Shown: piece after piece, positions 50,905-60,517 of the stretch
How the letters are laid out: each line of letters opens with the position of its first letter
Numbering within the stretch: the stretch's first letter is position 1
From: Bacillus pseudomycoides
GTDB lineage: Bacteria; Bacillota; Bacilli; Bacillales; Bacillaceae_G
NCBI RefSeq assembly: GCF_022811845.1
Contig: NZ_CP064266.1
Coordinates: 2,728,001 to 2,792,000 of the forward strand
DNA: 64,000 nt
Reading direction: 5' to 3'
Made by a program: the position numbers and the translations under genes
The notes under the pieces: model-generated
The model's input: the letters and a program-made list of their open reading frames with translations, nothing else
Told to the model about the DNA's origin: nothing
The model's database searches: none

Positions 50905-51876
50905 TTGAAGAAATACTTTTTTCTGCTATGTTTTTTGTTTCTATTAGCAGGATGTCAAGGGAAGTCATATACACCGATTGCTAAAAATAAAAGTATTCTT
51001 ATAACAACCAATATTAAAGAAGGTAGCATTAGTTTTATTGACGAAAAGTCGAAAAAGACAGTAACAACATGGGAATTCAAAGAGCCTATTACAGGAATCG
51101 CACTGCTGCCAAGTGGGGAAGACATACTTGTATATGGTAAGCAATTAGAATATGTATATATATACTCATTAACAGAAGGAAACGAAGTGAACAAATGGAA
51201 GACTGGAAAAGGGATTACGAATGTGATCGTAGCAAATGATGGAAAACAATTATTTATGGCTGATCAAAATGAACAAAAAGTACGTTTCTTTACGATAAAT
51301 GGAAAAGAGACCGGAAGTGTTTCGGTAGGAAAAGGCCCGCTAACAATGGTGCAGAATGATAAACAATTACATGTATTAAATTTTTATGATACACAGCTAT
51401 CTACAATCGATTTAGAGAAAAAGAAAGTTATACAATCTTTTATGGTGCCGCCAGCATCAACTGGAGCCATGGTTAGTGCTGATGGTAAGGAGATATGGAT
51501 TGGTGGGCATGGTGATGGTACGCAAGTGAATGAGAAAGTCTTAGTTTATTCATTAAGTAATGGAGAGATGGTACGTTCTTTACATGCACCATTTATGCCG
51601 GTTAGTCTTGCGGGAGATGAAAAGTTCGTGTACGCATTAAGTCACGGATCAAATACATTAAGAAAATTTGATATACGAACATACCAAGAAGTGGGGTCCC
51701 TTGAGGTAGGATCTAATCCATTTTCTTTTTTGAAAAACGAGAAAGAAGCTTATGTAGCTAGCTATGATAGTAATGAAGTGTATGTAATTGATATACAGAA
51801 TATGAAAATAAAACAAACGATTGCAGTTGGAAAGGGACCATTTCAATTGACGCAGCGAGAAGGGAGAGAGAAATGA
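50905..51876 (+). CDS. beta-propeller lipoprotein (YncE-like)
   Basis: 323 residues: lipobox LLAGC (Cys16), then YVTN-type propeller repeats (VYIYSLTEGNEV; LSTIDLEKKKV; VYVIDIQNMKI). TTG 50905 with GGAGGGAA. Overlaps the response regulator gene by 4 bp; may be the sensor partner of the two-component system. Confidence 0.82.
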   Translation: MKKYFFLLCFLFLLAGCQGKSYTPIAKNKSILITTNIKEGSISFIDEKSKKTVTTWEFKEPITGIALLPSGEDILVYGKQLEYVYIYSLTEGNEVNKWKTGKGITNVIVANDGKQLFMADQNEQKVRFFTINGKETGSVSVGKGPLTMVQNDKQLHVLNFYDTQLSTIDLEKKKVIQSFMVPPASTGAMVSADGKEIWIGGHGDGTQVNEKVLVYSLSNGEMVRSLHAPFMPVSLAGDEKFVYALSHGSNTLRKFDIRTYQEVGSLEVGSNPFSFLKNEKEAYVASYDSNEVYVIDIQNMKIKQTIAVGKGPFQLTQREGREK

Positions 51877-52547
51877 AGAAGCATAAAGTGTTACTTGTAG
51901 ATGATGAAAGTGATATGAGGCAGCTTGTTGGCATGTATTTAGATAATTTCGGATATGAATGGGGAGAAGCGGGGAATGGAAAAGACGCCCTTCATATGCT
52001 TCATACAGATCATTACGATTTTGTCATTTTAGATATTATGATGCCAGAGATGGATGGGATTTCAGTTTGTAAAGAAATCCGAAAAACCTCCGATGTACCA
52101 ATTATTTTCTTAACAGCAAAAGGAGAAGAATGGAATCGTGTGAATGGCTTAAGGATGGGAGCAGATGATTATATTGTGAAGCCGTTTAGCCCTGGAGAAC
52201 TTATCGCTCGTATGGAAGCAGTATTAAGAAGATATACAAAGCAAGAAGAACAACAAGAAGAGCTTCAATTTGGTCCAATCCGAATTAATGAAAAAAGCAG
52301 GAAAATTGAGACGAACGGTGAGACAATCTCCCTTACGGTAAAAGAGTTTGATTTACTGTATTTCCTTTGTGGGCATAATGGACAAGTATTCAGCCGCGAG
52401 CAATTGCTTGAAAAAGTATGGGGATATGATTATGCAGGAAGTACAAGAACGGTAGATACACATGTCAAAACGATGCGTTTAAAACTTGGAGAAAGTGGAA
52501 ACTACATTCAAACGGTTTGGGGTGTAGGTTATAAATTTGAGGTGTAA
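51873..52547 (+). CDS. OmpR-family response regulator
   Basis: 224 residues: receiver domain with DDE, phospho-acceptor Asp in VILDIMMPEMDG and Lys in IVKPF; winged-helix DNA-binding domain at the C-terminus (VDTHVKTMRLKLG). Middle gene of the operon. Confidence 0.95.
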   Translation: MKKHKVLLVDDESDMRQLVGMYLDNFGYEWGEAGNGKDALHMLHTDHYDFVILDIMMPEMDGISVCKEIRKTSDVPIIFLTAKGEEWNRVNGLRMGADDYIVKPFSPGELIARMEAVLRRYTKQEEQQEELQFGPIRINEKSRKIETNGETISLTVKEFDLLYFLCGHNGQVFSREQLLEKVWGYDYAGSTRTVDTHVKTMRLKLGESGNYIQTVWGVGYKFEV

Positions 52548-52548
52548 C

Positions 52549-53949
52549 ATGTTTACGATGGTACAAAAGCTTTGGCTTACGGTGGTATGTGCAGTATGTG
52601 TAACAGTTTCTTTTCTTTATTTCGTGTCCTTATATTCATATGAAAAGTTATATGTTCAAAATATCGAAGATTCATTAGTAATGGAAGGGAAGCAACTCGT
52701 ATCACAATATAATAAACATGAAGGTGTATCGGTATTTGAAGAGAAAGTCCAGGCGTTTGACCGTATCTCGATTGCGGATATACTTTTTGTGAGTAATCCT
52801 CGTGATTTAAGTGCTTGTTTACCTTTTGATGTACATCACCAATCTCTTATTAGTGAGAATGATAGACAAACATTATTAGATGGAAAGACGGTTACAAAAG
52901 TTGGATATGAAGAGCATTTCGATCGTAATATTATGGGGGTTGTCATTCCTGTTTTAGAAGGTAAGAAGTTAGTTGGGATTGTGTACTCGTATATTCCATT
53001 AAAGAGTATTAAAAATTTAATCTATGATATGGGACTTATTTTAGCTCCGTTAGCGTTCATTATGGTTTTACTTACAATCTGGATTGGCCGAAAAATTATT
53101 ATTGCAATTACAAAGCCAATTTCACAAATGGAGCGGGTTGCGAATCATATGGCGACAGGGGATTTTTCTGAGCGTATTACGATTTCGTCAGAAGATGAAA
53201 TCGGGCGTTTAGGAAAAGCATTTAATAAAATGGCCAATTCATTAGAAATGGAAGATGCTAAACGTAAGGAATTTTTAGCAAATGTTTCTCATGAACTGCG
53301 GACGCCACTTAGTTATATTAAAGGGTATAGTGAAGCCATTTTGGATGGTGTAGCAAAGGGACAACAGCAATCGAAATTTACGCAACTTATCCATAAAGAA
53401 GCGGGGCGCATGCAGCGGCTTGTGCACGATTTGTTAGACCTAGCGCAGTTGGAAGGAGAGCATTTTCCATTAAAGAAACAACCGATTGTATTTGCGCAGC
53501 TTATTGAAGATGTACTTGAAACGTACGAATTGAAATGTACAGAGAAACAACTATGTATTTCAATGGATCTTGATCCAGATATTATTGTAATGATTGATGA
53601 GGACCGGATGCAACAAGTGCTTCATAACTTGTTAGATAATGCTATACGTTATACAAATCAAAATGGTAGTATTGCCATACGTTTGGAGAAAAAAGATAAA
53701 TCTTGTGAACTGAGAATAGAAGATACGGGACTTGGAATTGATTCGGAACATCTAGAGCAACTCGGAGCAAGGTTCTACCGGGTAGATAAGGCGAGAAGTC
53801 GTCAGCATGGTGGGACTGGTTTAGGGCTTGCCATTGTAAAACAAATTGTGCATATCCATGAGGGAGAGTGGCGAGTCGAAAGTGAGAAAGGCAAAGGGAC
53901 AACAGTAATTATAAACTTACATGTGAATGAAGAAGAAAGTATGTGTTAG
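52549..53949 (+). CDS. membrane sensor histidine kinase
   Basis: 466 residues: two membrane helices (about 8-28 and 160-182) around an extracellular domain, HAMP (about 184-236), phospho-acceptor His248 in VSHELRTPLS, N box HNLLDNAIRYT, G boxes DTGLGID and GTGLGLA. Partner of the response regulator just upstream. Confidence 0.95.
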   Translation: MFTMVQKLWLTVVCAVCVTVSFLYFVSLYSYEKLYVQNIEDSLVMEGKQLVSQYNKHEGVSVFEEKVQAFDRISIADILFVSNPRDLSACLPFDVHHQSLISENDRQTLLDGKTVTKVGYEEHFDRNIMGVVIPVLEGKKLVGIVYSYIPLKSIKNLIYDMGLILAPLAFIMVLLTIWIGRKIIIAITKPISQMERVANHMATGDFSERITISSEDEIGRLGKAFNKMANSLEMEDAKRKEFLANVSHELRTPLSYIKGYSEAILDGVAKGQQQSKFTQLIHKEAGRMQRLVHDLLDLAQLEGEHFPLKKQPIVFAQLIEDVLETYELKCTEKQLCISMDLDPDIIVMIDEDRMQQVLHNLLDNAIRYTNQNGSIAIRLEKKDKSCELRIEDTGLGIDSEHLEQLGARFYRVDKARSRQHGGTGLGLAIVKQIVHIHEGEWRVESEKGKGTTVIINLHVNEEESMC

Positions 53950-53969
53950 GAAAAGCATACTTCTTTTCT

Positions 53970-54095
53970 TTTATCCCGCTATTTTAGGACAGTAAGACTC
54001 CCACCTCAAAATTTGGAAAAAGCAAAGAAGTTAGGTGGGAGATCGACTGTCCGTAAAAGCCCGATTGGTGAGGGCTGATTAAAGTTTCACTTTAT
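53970..54095 (+). mobile_element. shortened bcr1-type repeat
   Basis: TTTAT at both ends and the same ends as 5918, but the internal CAGTGGGGG/CCCCCACTG hairpin is deleted. Confidence 0.8.
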
Positions 54096-54178
54096 CTCGC
54101 TATTTGCAAGCAGTGAGCCCCCTCCTCAAGGTTCGGAGAGAGATAAGGAAGAGAGGTGGGAGATAAACGGCATGTAAA
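54091..54178 (+). repeat. tandem degenerate bcr1 half-copy
   Basis: Starting from the right TTTAT of the previous element, TTTATCTCGCTATTTGCAAG, then CCCCCTCCTC and GAGAGGTGGGAGATAAACGG follow the first half of bcr1 with many changes. Confidence 0.55.
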
Positions 54179-54386
54179 TAGGTAATAAAGGTGAATTACA
54201 TAGAACCCCCCATATATAACCTATTAATGGATATAATAACCATGAATTCCCTCCATATAGCAAAAATTTGACGATTTTATGAACAAAACATTTGTACTTC
54301 TTACCAATTCGTTCTAAAATAAATATGGATGCTAAGTTCTTATAAATTGTTTTAATTGTTGTTTGGATGATACTGAGGTGATTTAA
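54096..54386. other. intergenic region before lutR
   Basis: After the bcr1 half-copy nothing coding is seen; it should hold the lutR promoter. Confidence 0.5.
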
Positions 54387-55106
54387 CTGGAATACAAATC
54401 TATTAAACCGAAAAAAATTTACGAAGAGGTATCTGAAGCCATTTTAACAATGATTAAAAATGGTACGTTAAAACCTGGTGACAAACTTCTTCCTGTTCAT
54501 CAATTAGCTGAGCAGTTTCAAGTTGGCAGATCTGCAGTTCGTGAGGCGCTGAGTGCTTTGCGAGCAATGGGCTTAATTGAAATGAAACAAGGGGAAGGAA
54601 CATATGTGAAAAACTTCGATTCTTCAGCATTAACAAAGTCTTTAAATCATACGTTGTTAATGAAGAAAGAAGATATTTTGGATTTATTGGAAGTGCGAAA
54701 AGTGCTTGAAGTGGGGGCAGTTCGAGCAGCTGCAGCGAAACGTACAGAAGATAATTTACAAAATATGAAGCGTTGGTTAGATGAAATGGCAAAAAGCATT
54801 GGAGATGAAAGAGCTGGTGAAAAAGCGGACTTTCATTTTCATATGGGGATTGCAGAGTCTTCACATAATAACATTTTACTTGAACTCATGAATCATGTTT
54901 CAGAAATGATTGCTGAAACGATTGGTGAATCAAGACGCATTATTTTATATGGTGAACAAACAACAGCAGAACGACTTTTAGAAGAGCATCGAGCTATTTA
55001 TGATGCGGTATTGGAGCGAGATGTAGAATCTGCACAGCAAGCAATGCTAGATCATTTAACAAATGTAGAGCATATTGTCACAGGTAGAAGAGATGTAAAT
55101 TCGTGA
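54387..55106 (+). CDS. lutR: GntR/FadR-type lactate regulator LutR
   Basis: 239 residues: N-terminal GntR winged helix (YKSIKPKKIYEEV; VGRSAVREALSALRAMGLIE) and FCD ligand domain. Represses lutABC in the absence of lactate. The wing-helix domain clearly begins before the first ATG (54450), and the only suited start behind GAGGTGAT is CTG at 54387. Confidence 0.85.
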   Translation: MEYKSIKPKKIYEEVSEAILTMIKNGTLKPGDKLLPVHQLAEQFQVGRSAVREALSALRAMGLIEMKQGEGTYVKNFDSSALTKSLNHTLLMKKEDILDLLEVRKVLEVGAVRAAAAKRTEDNLQNMKRWLDEMAKSIGDERAGEKADFHFHMGIAESSHNNILLELMNHVSEMIAETIGESRRIILYGEQTTAERLLEEHRAIYDAVLERDVESAQQAMLDHLTNVEHIVTGRRDVNS

Positions 55107-55276
55107 TTTAGTCTTTCGAAAATTCAGTTTTCTGATAAAATAGAGGAAGATTGAGTAAGCGTTTTCTTTAGAAAAGGGAAGAGACAGGCAGAGTTGGCAT
55201 GCCTTGCTTCTTCTTCTTAAGTCATCTGATGACCATATGAATTTAGGCGAAGTTGTAATGAGGGGGAATTATAATT

Positions 55277-55996
55277 ATGAAAGTTACTTTGTTTGTTACT
55301 TGCTTAGTTGATATGTTTGAAACAAATGTCGGTAAAGCAACGGTTGAATTGTTGGAGCGTTTAGGTTGTGAAATTGAATTTCCAGAAGCCCAAGTTTGCT
55401 GTGGACAACCAGCATATAATAGCGGTCATGTAGAAGCGGCGAAAGAAGCGATGAAGCATATGATTGAAACTTTTGAAGATGCAGAATACATCGTTACGCC
55501 ATCTGGTTCTTGTGCGACAATGTTTCACGAGTATCCACACGTTTTTAAAGATGATCCCAAATGGGCAGCACGTGCACAAAAAGTGGCAGATAAAACATAT
55601 GAACTTACACAATTTATTGTAGATGTGTTAAAAGTTACAGATGTGGGGGCTAGCTTAGAAGGAACAGCTACTGTTCACAAATCTTGTCATATGACACGTA
55701 TGCTTGGAGTAAAAGAAGCACCAGGGATTTTACTATCAAATGTAAAAGGATTAACAGTAAAAGAATTACCAAATGTCCAAAATTGTTGCGGGTTTGGGGG
55801 AACGTTTTCAGTGAAAATGACGCCAATCTCTGAGCAAATGGTAGATGAGAAAGTTGATAGTGTAATGGAAACGGGTGCGGATTATTTAATCGGTGCTGAC
55901 TGTGGGTGTTTGTTAAACATTGGCGGACGTATTGAGCGTTTAGGTAAAGAAGTAAAAGTAATGCATATTGCTGAGGTATTGAATAGTCGCTCATGA
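55277..55996 (+). CDS. lutA: lactate utilisation protein LutA
   Basis: 239 residues, two CCG domains (QVCCGQPAYN and NCCGFGGTFS) that bind iron-sulfur clusters. Part of the LutABC L-lactate oxidation complex. Confidence 0.95.
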   Translation: MKVTLFVTCLVDMFETNVGKATVELLERLGCEIEFPEAQVCCGQPAYNSGHVEAAKEAMKHMIETFEDAEYIVTPSGSCATMFHEYPHVFKDDPKWAARAQKVADKTYELTQFIVDVLKVTDVGASLEGTATVHKSCHMTRMLGVKEAPGILLSNVKGLTVKELPNVQNCCGFGGTFSVKMTPISEQMVDEKVDSVMETGADYLIGADCGCLLNIGGRIERLGKEVKVMHIAEVLNSRS

Positions 55997-56012
55997 AGGG
56001 GGAACGTAAGCT

Positions 56013-57434
56013 ATGTCTATGAAAATCAGTGAGAAAAAATTTAATGATCGCGTTGGCGATGGAATTCAAGATTCATTTATGCGCGGGGCAGTATCTTCTG
56101 CACAAACGCGTTTATATACGAATCGTTTAAAAGCAGCCGATGAATTAGGAAACTGGGAAGAGTGGCGTGAACTTGGTGAACAAATTCGTCAGCATACGTT
56201 AGAAAATCTAGATTACTATTTAATGCAACTGAGTGAAAATGTATCTAAAAGAGGCGGGCATGTTTTCTTTGCGAAAACGAAAGAAGAAGCAGCACAGTAC
56301 ATTCAAGAAGTAGCGAAAAAGAAGCAAGCTAAAAAAGTCGTGAAATCAAAGTCGATGGTAACGGAAGAAATTAGTATGAACCATGCGCTTGAAGAAATTG
56401 GCTGTGAAGTGTTAGAGAGTGACCTAGGTGAGTACATCCTGCAAGTAGATAACGATCCACCATCCCATATTATTGCACCAGCACTTCATAAAAACAGAAC
56501 GCAAATTCGTGATGTATTTAAAGAAAAGCTTGGGTATGAAAATTCTGATGATCCATATGAAATGACAAAGTTTGTTCGTAAACAACTTCGTGAAAAATTT
56601 ATGGATGCTGAAATTGGGGTAACGGGATGTAACTTCGCAGTTGCAAATACAGGATCTCTTTGTTTAGTAACAAACGAAGGGAATGCTGACCTTGTTATGT
56701 CGATTCCAAAAACGCAAATTGCAGTAATGGGTATGGAGCGTATGGTTCCAACGATGGAAGAACTAGATGTTCTTGTTGGGTTACTATGCCGTAGTGCGGT
56801 TGGACAAAAACTAACAAGTTATGTAACAGTAGCAGGACCAATTCAAGAAGAGGAAGTAGATGGACCAGAAGAGTTCCATTTAGTTGTTGTAGATAATGGA
56901 CGCTCTCAAATTCTTGGATCTGAATTCCGTCAAGTCTTGCAGTGTATTCGCTGTGCAGCTTGTGTAAACGTATGTCCTGTATATCGTCATGTGGGTGGAC
57001 ATTCTTACGGCTCTATTTATTCAGGACCAATCGGTGCTGTATTAACGCCGCTTTTAGGTGGATATGATGATTATAAAGAATTGCCATATGCATCTAGCTT
57101 ATGTGGGGCTTGTACGGAAGCTTGTCCGGTAAAAATTCCACTACATGATTTATTATTAAAACATCGTCAAGTTATTGTTGAAAAAGAAGGACGAGCACCA
57201 CTTGCAGAAAAACTAGCAATGAAGATGTTTAGTATGGGTGCCTCTTCAGCAGCGTTATATAAAATGGGATCGAAAATGGCTCCGGCAGCAATGAGTCCAT
57301 TTACGTCTGGTAATCGTGTAACGAAAGGTGTAGGGCCGTTGAAAAACTGGACGGATATTCGTGAGTTCCCAGCTCCAAGTAAGGAAAGATTCCGTGATTG
57401 GTATAAAGAGCATAAGAAAGGCGGGAACGACTGA
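56013..57434 (+). CDS. lutB: lactate utilisation iron-sulfur protein LutB
   Basis: 473 residues: LUD domain then ferredoxin motifs CIRCAACVNVCP (about 312-323) and CGACTEACP. GGGGG site. Overlaps lutC by one base. Confidence 0.95.
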   Translation: MSMKISEKKFNDRVGDGIQDSFMRGAVSSAQTRLYTNRLKAADELGNWEEWRELGEQIRQHTLENLDYYLMQLSENVSKRGGHVFFAKTKEEAAQYIQEVAKKKQAKKVVKSKSMVTEEISMNHALEEIGCEVLESDLGEYILQVDNDPPSHIIAPALHKNRTQIRDVFKEKLGYENSDDPYEMTKFVRKQLREKFMDAEIGVTGCNFAVANTGSLCLVTNEGNADLVMSIPKTQIAVMGMERMVPTMEELDVLVGLLCRSAVGQKLTSYVTVAGPIQEEEVDGPEEFHLVVVDNGRSQILGSEFRQVLQCIRCAACVNVCPVYRHVGGHSYGSIYSGPIGAVLTPLLGGYDDYKELPYASSLCGACTEACPVKIPLHDLLLKHRQVIVEKEGRAPLAEKLAMKMFSMGASSAALYKMGSKMAPAAMSPFTSGNRVTKGVGPLKNWTDIREFPAPSKERFRDWYKEHKKGGND

Positions 57435-58144
57435 TGACAGGGACAATTCAAAACCGTGATTCTTTTTTAGAGAACATTGCCAAAGAACTTGGGCGTGCAC
57501 GTAAAACAGAAGGCGTGCAGCGTCCAGCATGGAAAAATAATGTAAACGTGGAAACATTGAAAGATTATTCAGAAGAAGAATTACTGGAAGTATTCAAAAA
57601 ACAGTGTACAAACATTCATACGACTGTAATTGAAACGAAAAAAGATGAACTAAGTACAGCGATGCAAAAAGTAATTACTGAAAACGGTGGCGGACCTATT
57701 TTATTATCAGAAGACGAGCGTTTTGCTGCCTACGGTTTGAAATCGTTATTTTCTAAAGAGCTTCCAAGTCAAAATGTTGAAGTGAATACTTGGAATCCAG
57801 AGAAAAAAGAAGAGAACATTCGCTTAGCTGAAAAAGCGAATATTGGTATTGCTTTTAGTGATTATACGTTAGCAGAATCCGGTACAATTGTTGTGCAAAG
57901 TCATAAAGGACAAGGGCGTTCTTTACATTTCTTGCCTACGATTTATTTTGCAATCATTCCACGTGAAACAATCGTACCACGTATTACACAAGCGGTTCAT
58001 GATATGAATATGCGTGTAGAGAATGGAGAAGCAGTAGCATCTTGTATTAATTTCATTACAGGTCCAAGTAACTCAGCTGATATCGAAATGAATCTTGTTG
58101 TAGGTGTACATGGACCATTAAAAGCATATTATTTTGTAGTGTAA
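57434..58144 (+). CDS. lutC: lactate utilisation protein LutC
   Basis: 236 residues, LUD (DUF162) domain with TLAESGTIVVQS and FITGPSNSADIEM. Last gene of lutABC; terminator follows. Confidence 0.95.
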   Translation: MTGTIQNRDSFLENIAKELGRARKTEGVQRPAWKNNVNVETLKDYSEEELLEVFKKQCTNIHTTVIETKKDELSTAMQKVITENGGGPILLSEDERFAAYGLKSLFSKELPSQNVEVNTWNPEKKEENIRLAEKANIGIAFSDYTLAESGTIVVQSHKGQGRSLHFLPTIYFAIIPRETIVPRITQAVHDMNMRVENGEAVASCINFITGPSNSADIEMNLVVGVHGPLKAYYFVV

Positions 58145-58149
58145 AATGG

Positions 58150-58186
58150 GGAAAAGCAGGCTAAGAAATAGCCTGCTTTTTTATTA
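58150..58186 (+). terminator. terminator of lutABC
   Basis: AAAAGCAGGCTA-AGAAA-TAGCCTGCTTTTTT. Confidence 0.9.
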
Positions 58187-58257
58187 GAACAAAGATAATG
58201 CGAAATGGAAGTACCGCACTCTTTTTGTTATATTTTTTGGGGAAAGGAGAGGGTGGT

Positions 58258-58980
58258 ATGACATTTTATTTATATGCTTTTGTAATAGGAACGGTTCTTG
58301 GTTCTTTTTATACCGTTGTAGCAGTACGTATTCCGATGGGACAATCTATTATTGCTCCGCGTTCTTATTGCCATGGCTGTCACCATACGCTAAGTCCGAA
58401 AGAACTTATTCCAATTGTTTCATTTTGTTTGCAAAGAGGTCGCTGCATTTATTGTAAAATGAAAATATCCTTTATTTACACATTGTTTGAGGTGATAACA
58501 GGGGCAGTATTTCTTTTTTTTTCGTATGTGATTGGAATGGAGAAAGAACTCATTTTTATATGGACGTTACTTTCTTTACTCATTATTATTACGATGACAG
58601 ATTTGTTCTATATGTTGATTCCAGATGTTGTTTTAGTCTGTTTTGCTTGTTTATTTCTAATAGAGCGTATTTTTATTTCGCTCGTTCCTTGTTGGGATAG
58701 CTTGATAGGCGGAGTAACGATATTTATTGTGTTATATCTCGCCCAAATCATATTTCCGAATGGACTCGGAGGAGGCGATGTGAGATTACTTTCATTGCTT
58801 GGATTTATATTAGGAGTGAAAGCTATTTTTATTGCACTTTGCTTTGCTTCTAGTTTGAGCCTTTGTTTTTTTGGAATGGGTATGTTACTAAAACGTATTA
58901 CATTGAGACAACCATTACCATTCGGACCGTTTATCGCACTGGGGACGGTATGTTATTTGGTTATGGTATATTTGGAGTGA
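58258..58980 (+). CDS. comC: prepilin peptidase ComC
   Basis: 240 residues, A24 peptidase. N-terminal methylase-like zinc part with CHGC and CIYC, catalytic Asp in MTDLFYMLIPD and GLGGGDVRL. Processes ComG pseudopilins for DNA uptake. ATG 58258 follows GGAGAGGGTGG. Confidence 0.9.
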   Translation: MTFYLYAFVIGTVLGSFYTVVAVRIPMGQSIIAPRSYCHGCHHTLSPKELIPIVSFCLQRGRCIYCKMKISFIYTLFEVITGAVFLFFSYVIGMEKELIFIWTLLSLLIIITMTDLFYMLIPDVVLVCFACLFLIERIFISLVPCWDSLIGGVTIFIVLYLAQIIFPNGLGGGDVRLLSLLGFILGVKAIFIALCFASSLSLCFFGMGMLLKRITLRQPLPFGPFIALGTVCYLVMVYLE

Positions 58981-58995
58981 GAGGAGAGATAGAGA

Positions 58996-59307
58996 ATGAA
59001 CGTGTATATGGATGATCAAAGACTTTGTCCATTCGGTTATAGTTTAGTAACAACGGTGGAAGATGCTCTCAAAATTGTTAAGAACCATGATGTGAGGATT
59101 CTATCTCTTGATTATAATATGGGATGGCGCCGAAAAAATGGTTTGGATTTTTTAGAAATTTTTTGTAAGGAAGGTCTGTACGCACAGGAAATTCATTTAC
59201 ATACAAACGATTCAATTGGTATGCAGAACATGTTAGATCGGATAAATAAAGGAAAAGAAGCGAGAGAGATTTCTTCAAATATACAGGTGAAATGTACGGG
59301 AAGTTAA
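58996..59307 (+). CDS. cyclic-phosphate-processing receiver-like protein
   Basis: 103 residues: NVYMDDQRLCPFGY and ILSLDYNMGW, matching the small stand-alone receiver-like family thought to take part in cyclic-phosphate RNA metabolism. GAGGAGA site. 15 bp after comC. Confidence 0.7.
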   Translation: MNVYMDDQRLCPFGYSLVTTVEDALKIVKNHDVRILSLDYNMGWRRKNGLDFLEIFCKEGLYAQEIHLHTNDSIGMQNMLDRINKGKEAREISSNIQVKCTGS

Positions 59308-59339
59308 AAAGCTCCAAGGGGTCCTTGGAACTTTTTTAG
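59306..59339. terminator. bidirectional terminator between converging genes
   Basis: AAAAAGCTCCAAGG and CCTTGGAACTTTTTT. Confidence 0.85.
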
Positions 59340-60187
59340 TGTTTCATATGTGCTTGTAAAGACATAATTTCTTCTTGTTGAATCGCTTCTAAGTTATCTT
59401 CTGCCACTTTAGGCTCTGGATTTTTTTTAGTTAAATAATGATATACCATACCAACGAATACGGATCCGCCAACAATGTTACCAATTGTAACCGGAATTAA
59501 GTTATGGATAGCACCAGCGAAAGAAATTGTATCAGGATGTGGTGATAATAAAGATATTGCAAATAATGATAAGTTTGCAATGCTATGTTCATAACCGGAT
59601 AAGAAGAAAGTAAAGACAAGAAACATCATCATAAGTATTTTTGCTGTATCTCCTTTTACTTGAGAAGGTAGGAAACATGCAAGGCACACAAGCCAGTTAC
59701 ATAAAATCGCTTTGAAAAATAATTGCATTGTAGGTGTTCCCATTTTTGTTGCAACGACTGTACTCATTAAATGTCCATGATTGATTGATTGGAAAATACC
59801 AGTTGCATAAAATAACAATGCAAAAAATACTGCACCTGCTAAGTTACCTGCATAACAAGCAACCCAATTACGAAGTGTATCGCCAATTGTTGTTTCTTTT
59901 CGCAGAGTTGCGACTGTAAAATACATTGTATTTCCTGTGAATAATTCAGCTCCACCATATATAATTAATATGAGTGCAATTCCAAAAAACATAGAAGATG
60001 CTAAATATGTTGCGGGTGAATTTACAACATTGAAGAAATTTCCTAATTTAAAACATAGTACAATAATAAAACCAATATAGATGCCAGCTAGTGCAGCGCG
60101 AATGAAATATTGCATTGGATTTGCATCCAACATTTGTTTCTTTTTTTGCGCAAGTTGTACAACGTAAGCTAATCCTTGTTCTAGCAT
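59336..60187 (-). CDS. formate/nitrite transporter family channel
   Basis: 283 residues, six helices with FNT signatures (GGAELFTGNTMYF; NWVACYAGNLAGA; GYEHSIAN). Transports formate or nitrite; the substrate is not decided by sequence. AAGGAGCG site. Confidence 0.9.
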   Translation of the reverse strand: MLEQGLAYVVQLAQKKKQMLDANPMQYFIRAALAGIYIGFIIVLCFKLGNFFNVVNSPATYLASSMFFGIALILIIYGGAELFTGNTMYFTVATLRKETTIGDTLRNWVACYAGNLAGAVFFALLFYATGIFQSINHGHLMSTVVATKMGTPTMQLFFKAILCNWLVCLACFLPSQVKGDTAKILMMMFLVFTFFLSGYEHSIANLSLFAISLLSPHPDTISFAGAIHNLIPVTIGNIVGGSVFVGMVYHYLTKKNPEPKVAEDNLEAIQQEEIMSLQAHMKH

Positions 60188-60501
60188 AAGTAATACGCTC
60201 CTTTAGTACATTATCTGTAAGTACTCTTCATATGAATAAGGTACACGTATTTACTCCTAGTTTCAATAAGTTTGTGCAATATTTCACAAAAAGGACATAC
60301 CTTCCAAATGAAAGCGTTAACAAATTGTGGTATGATATCATATGTTTGTAAAAATAGAGAGAAATGGAAACCTTTTATGTAATAAAATGAAACTTCTATC
60401 ATTGGAGTCTTATCTTTCAAGGATGACCAACGGATTAGTTATCCTCCATATATCTATTTTTGAGGGGCTAGTTAGTGAGGTCAATGAAAAAAGCGCTGTT
60501 G
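60188..60501. other. intergenic region
   Basis: FNT promoter side plus the TerC-gene terminator. No gene. Confidence 0.55.
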
Positions 60502-60517
60502 TTACAGCGCTTTTTCA
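60489..60517 (-). terminator. terminator of the TerC-family gene
   Basis: AAAAAGCGCTGT-TGTT-ACAGCGCTTTTT; it overlaps the end of the coding frame. Confidence 0.85.
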
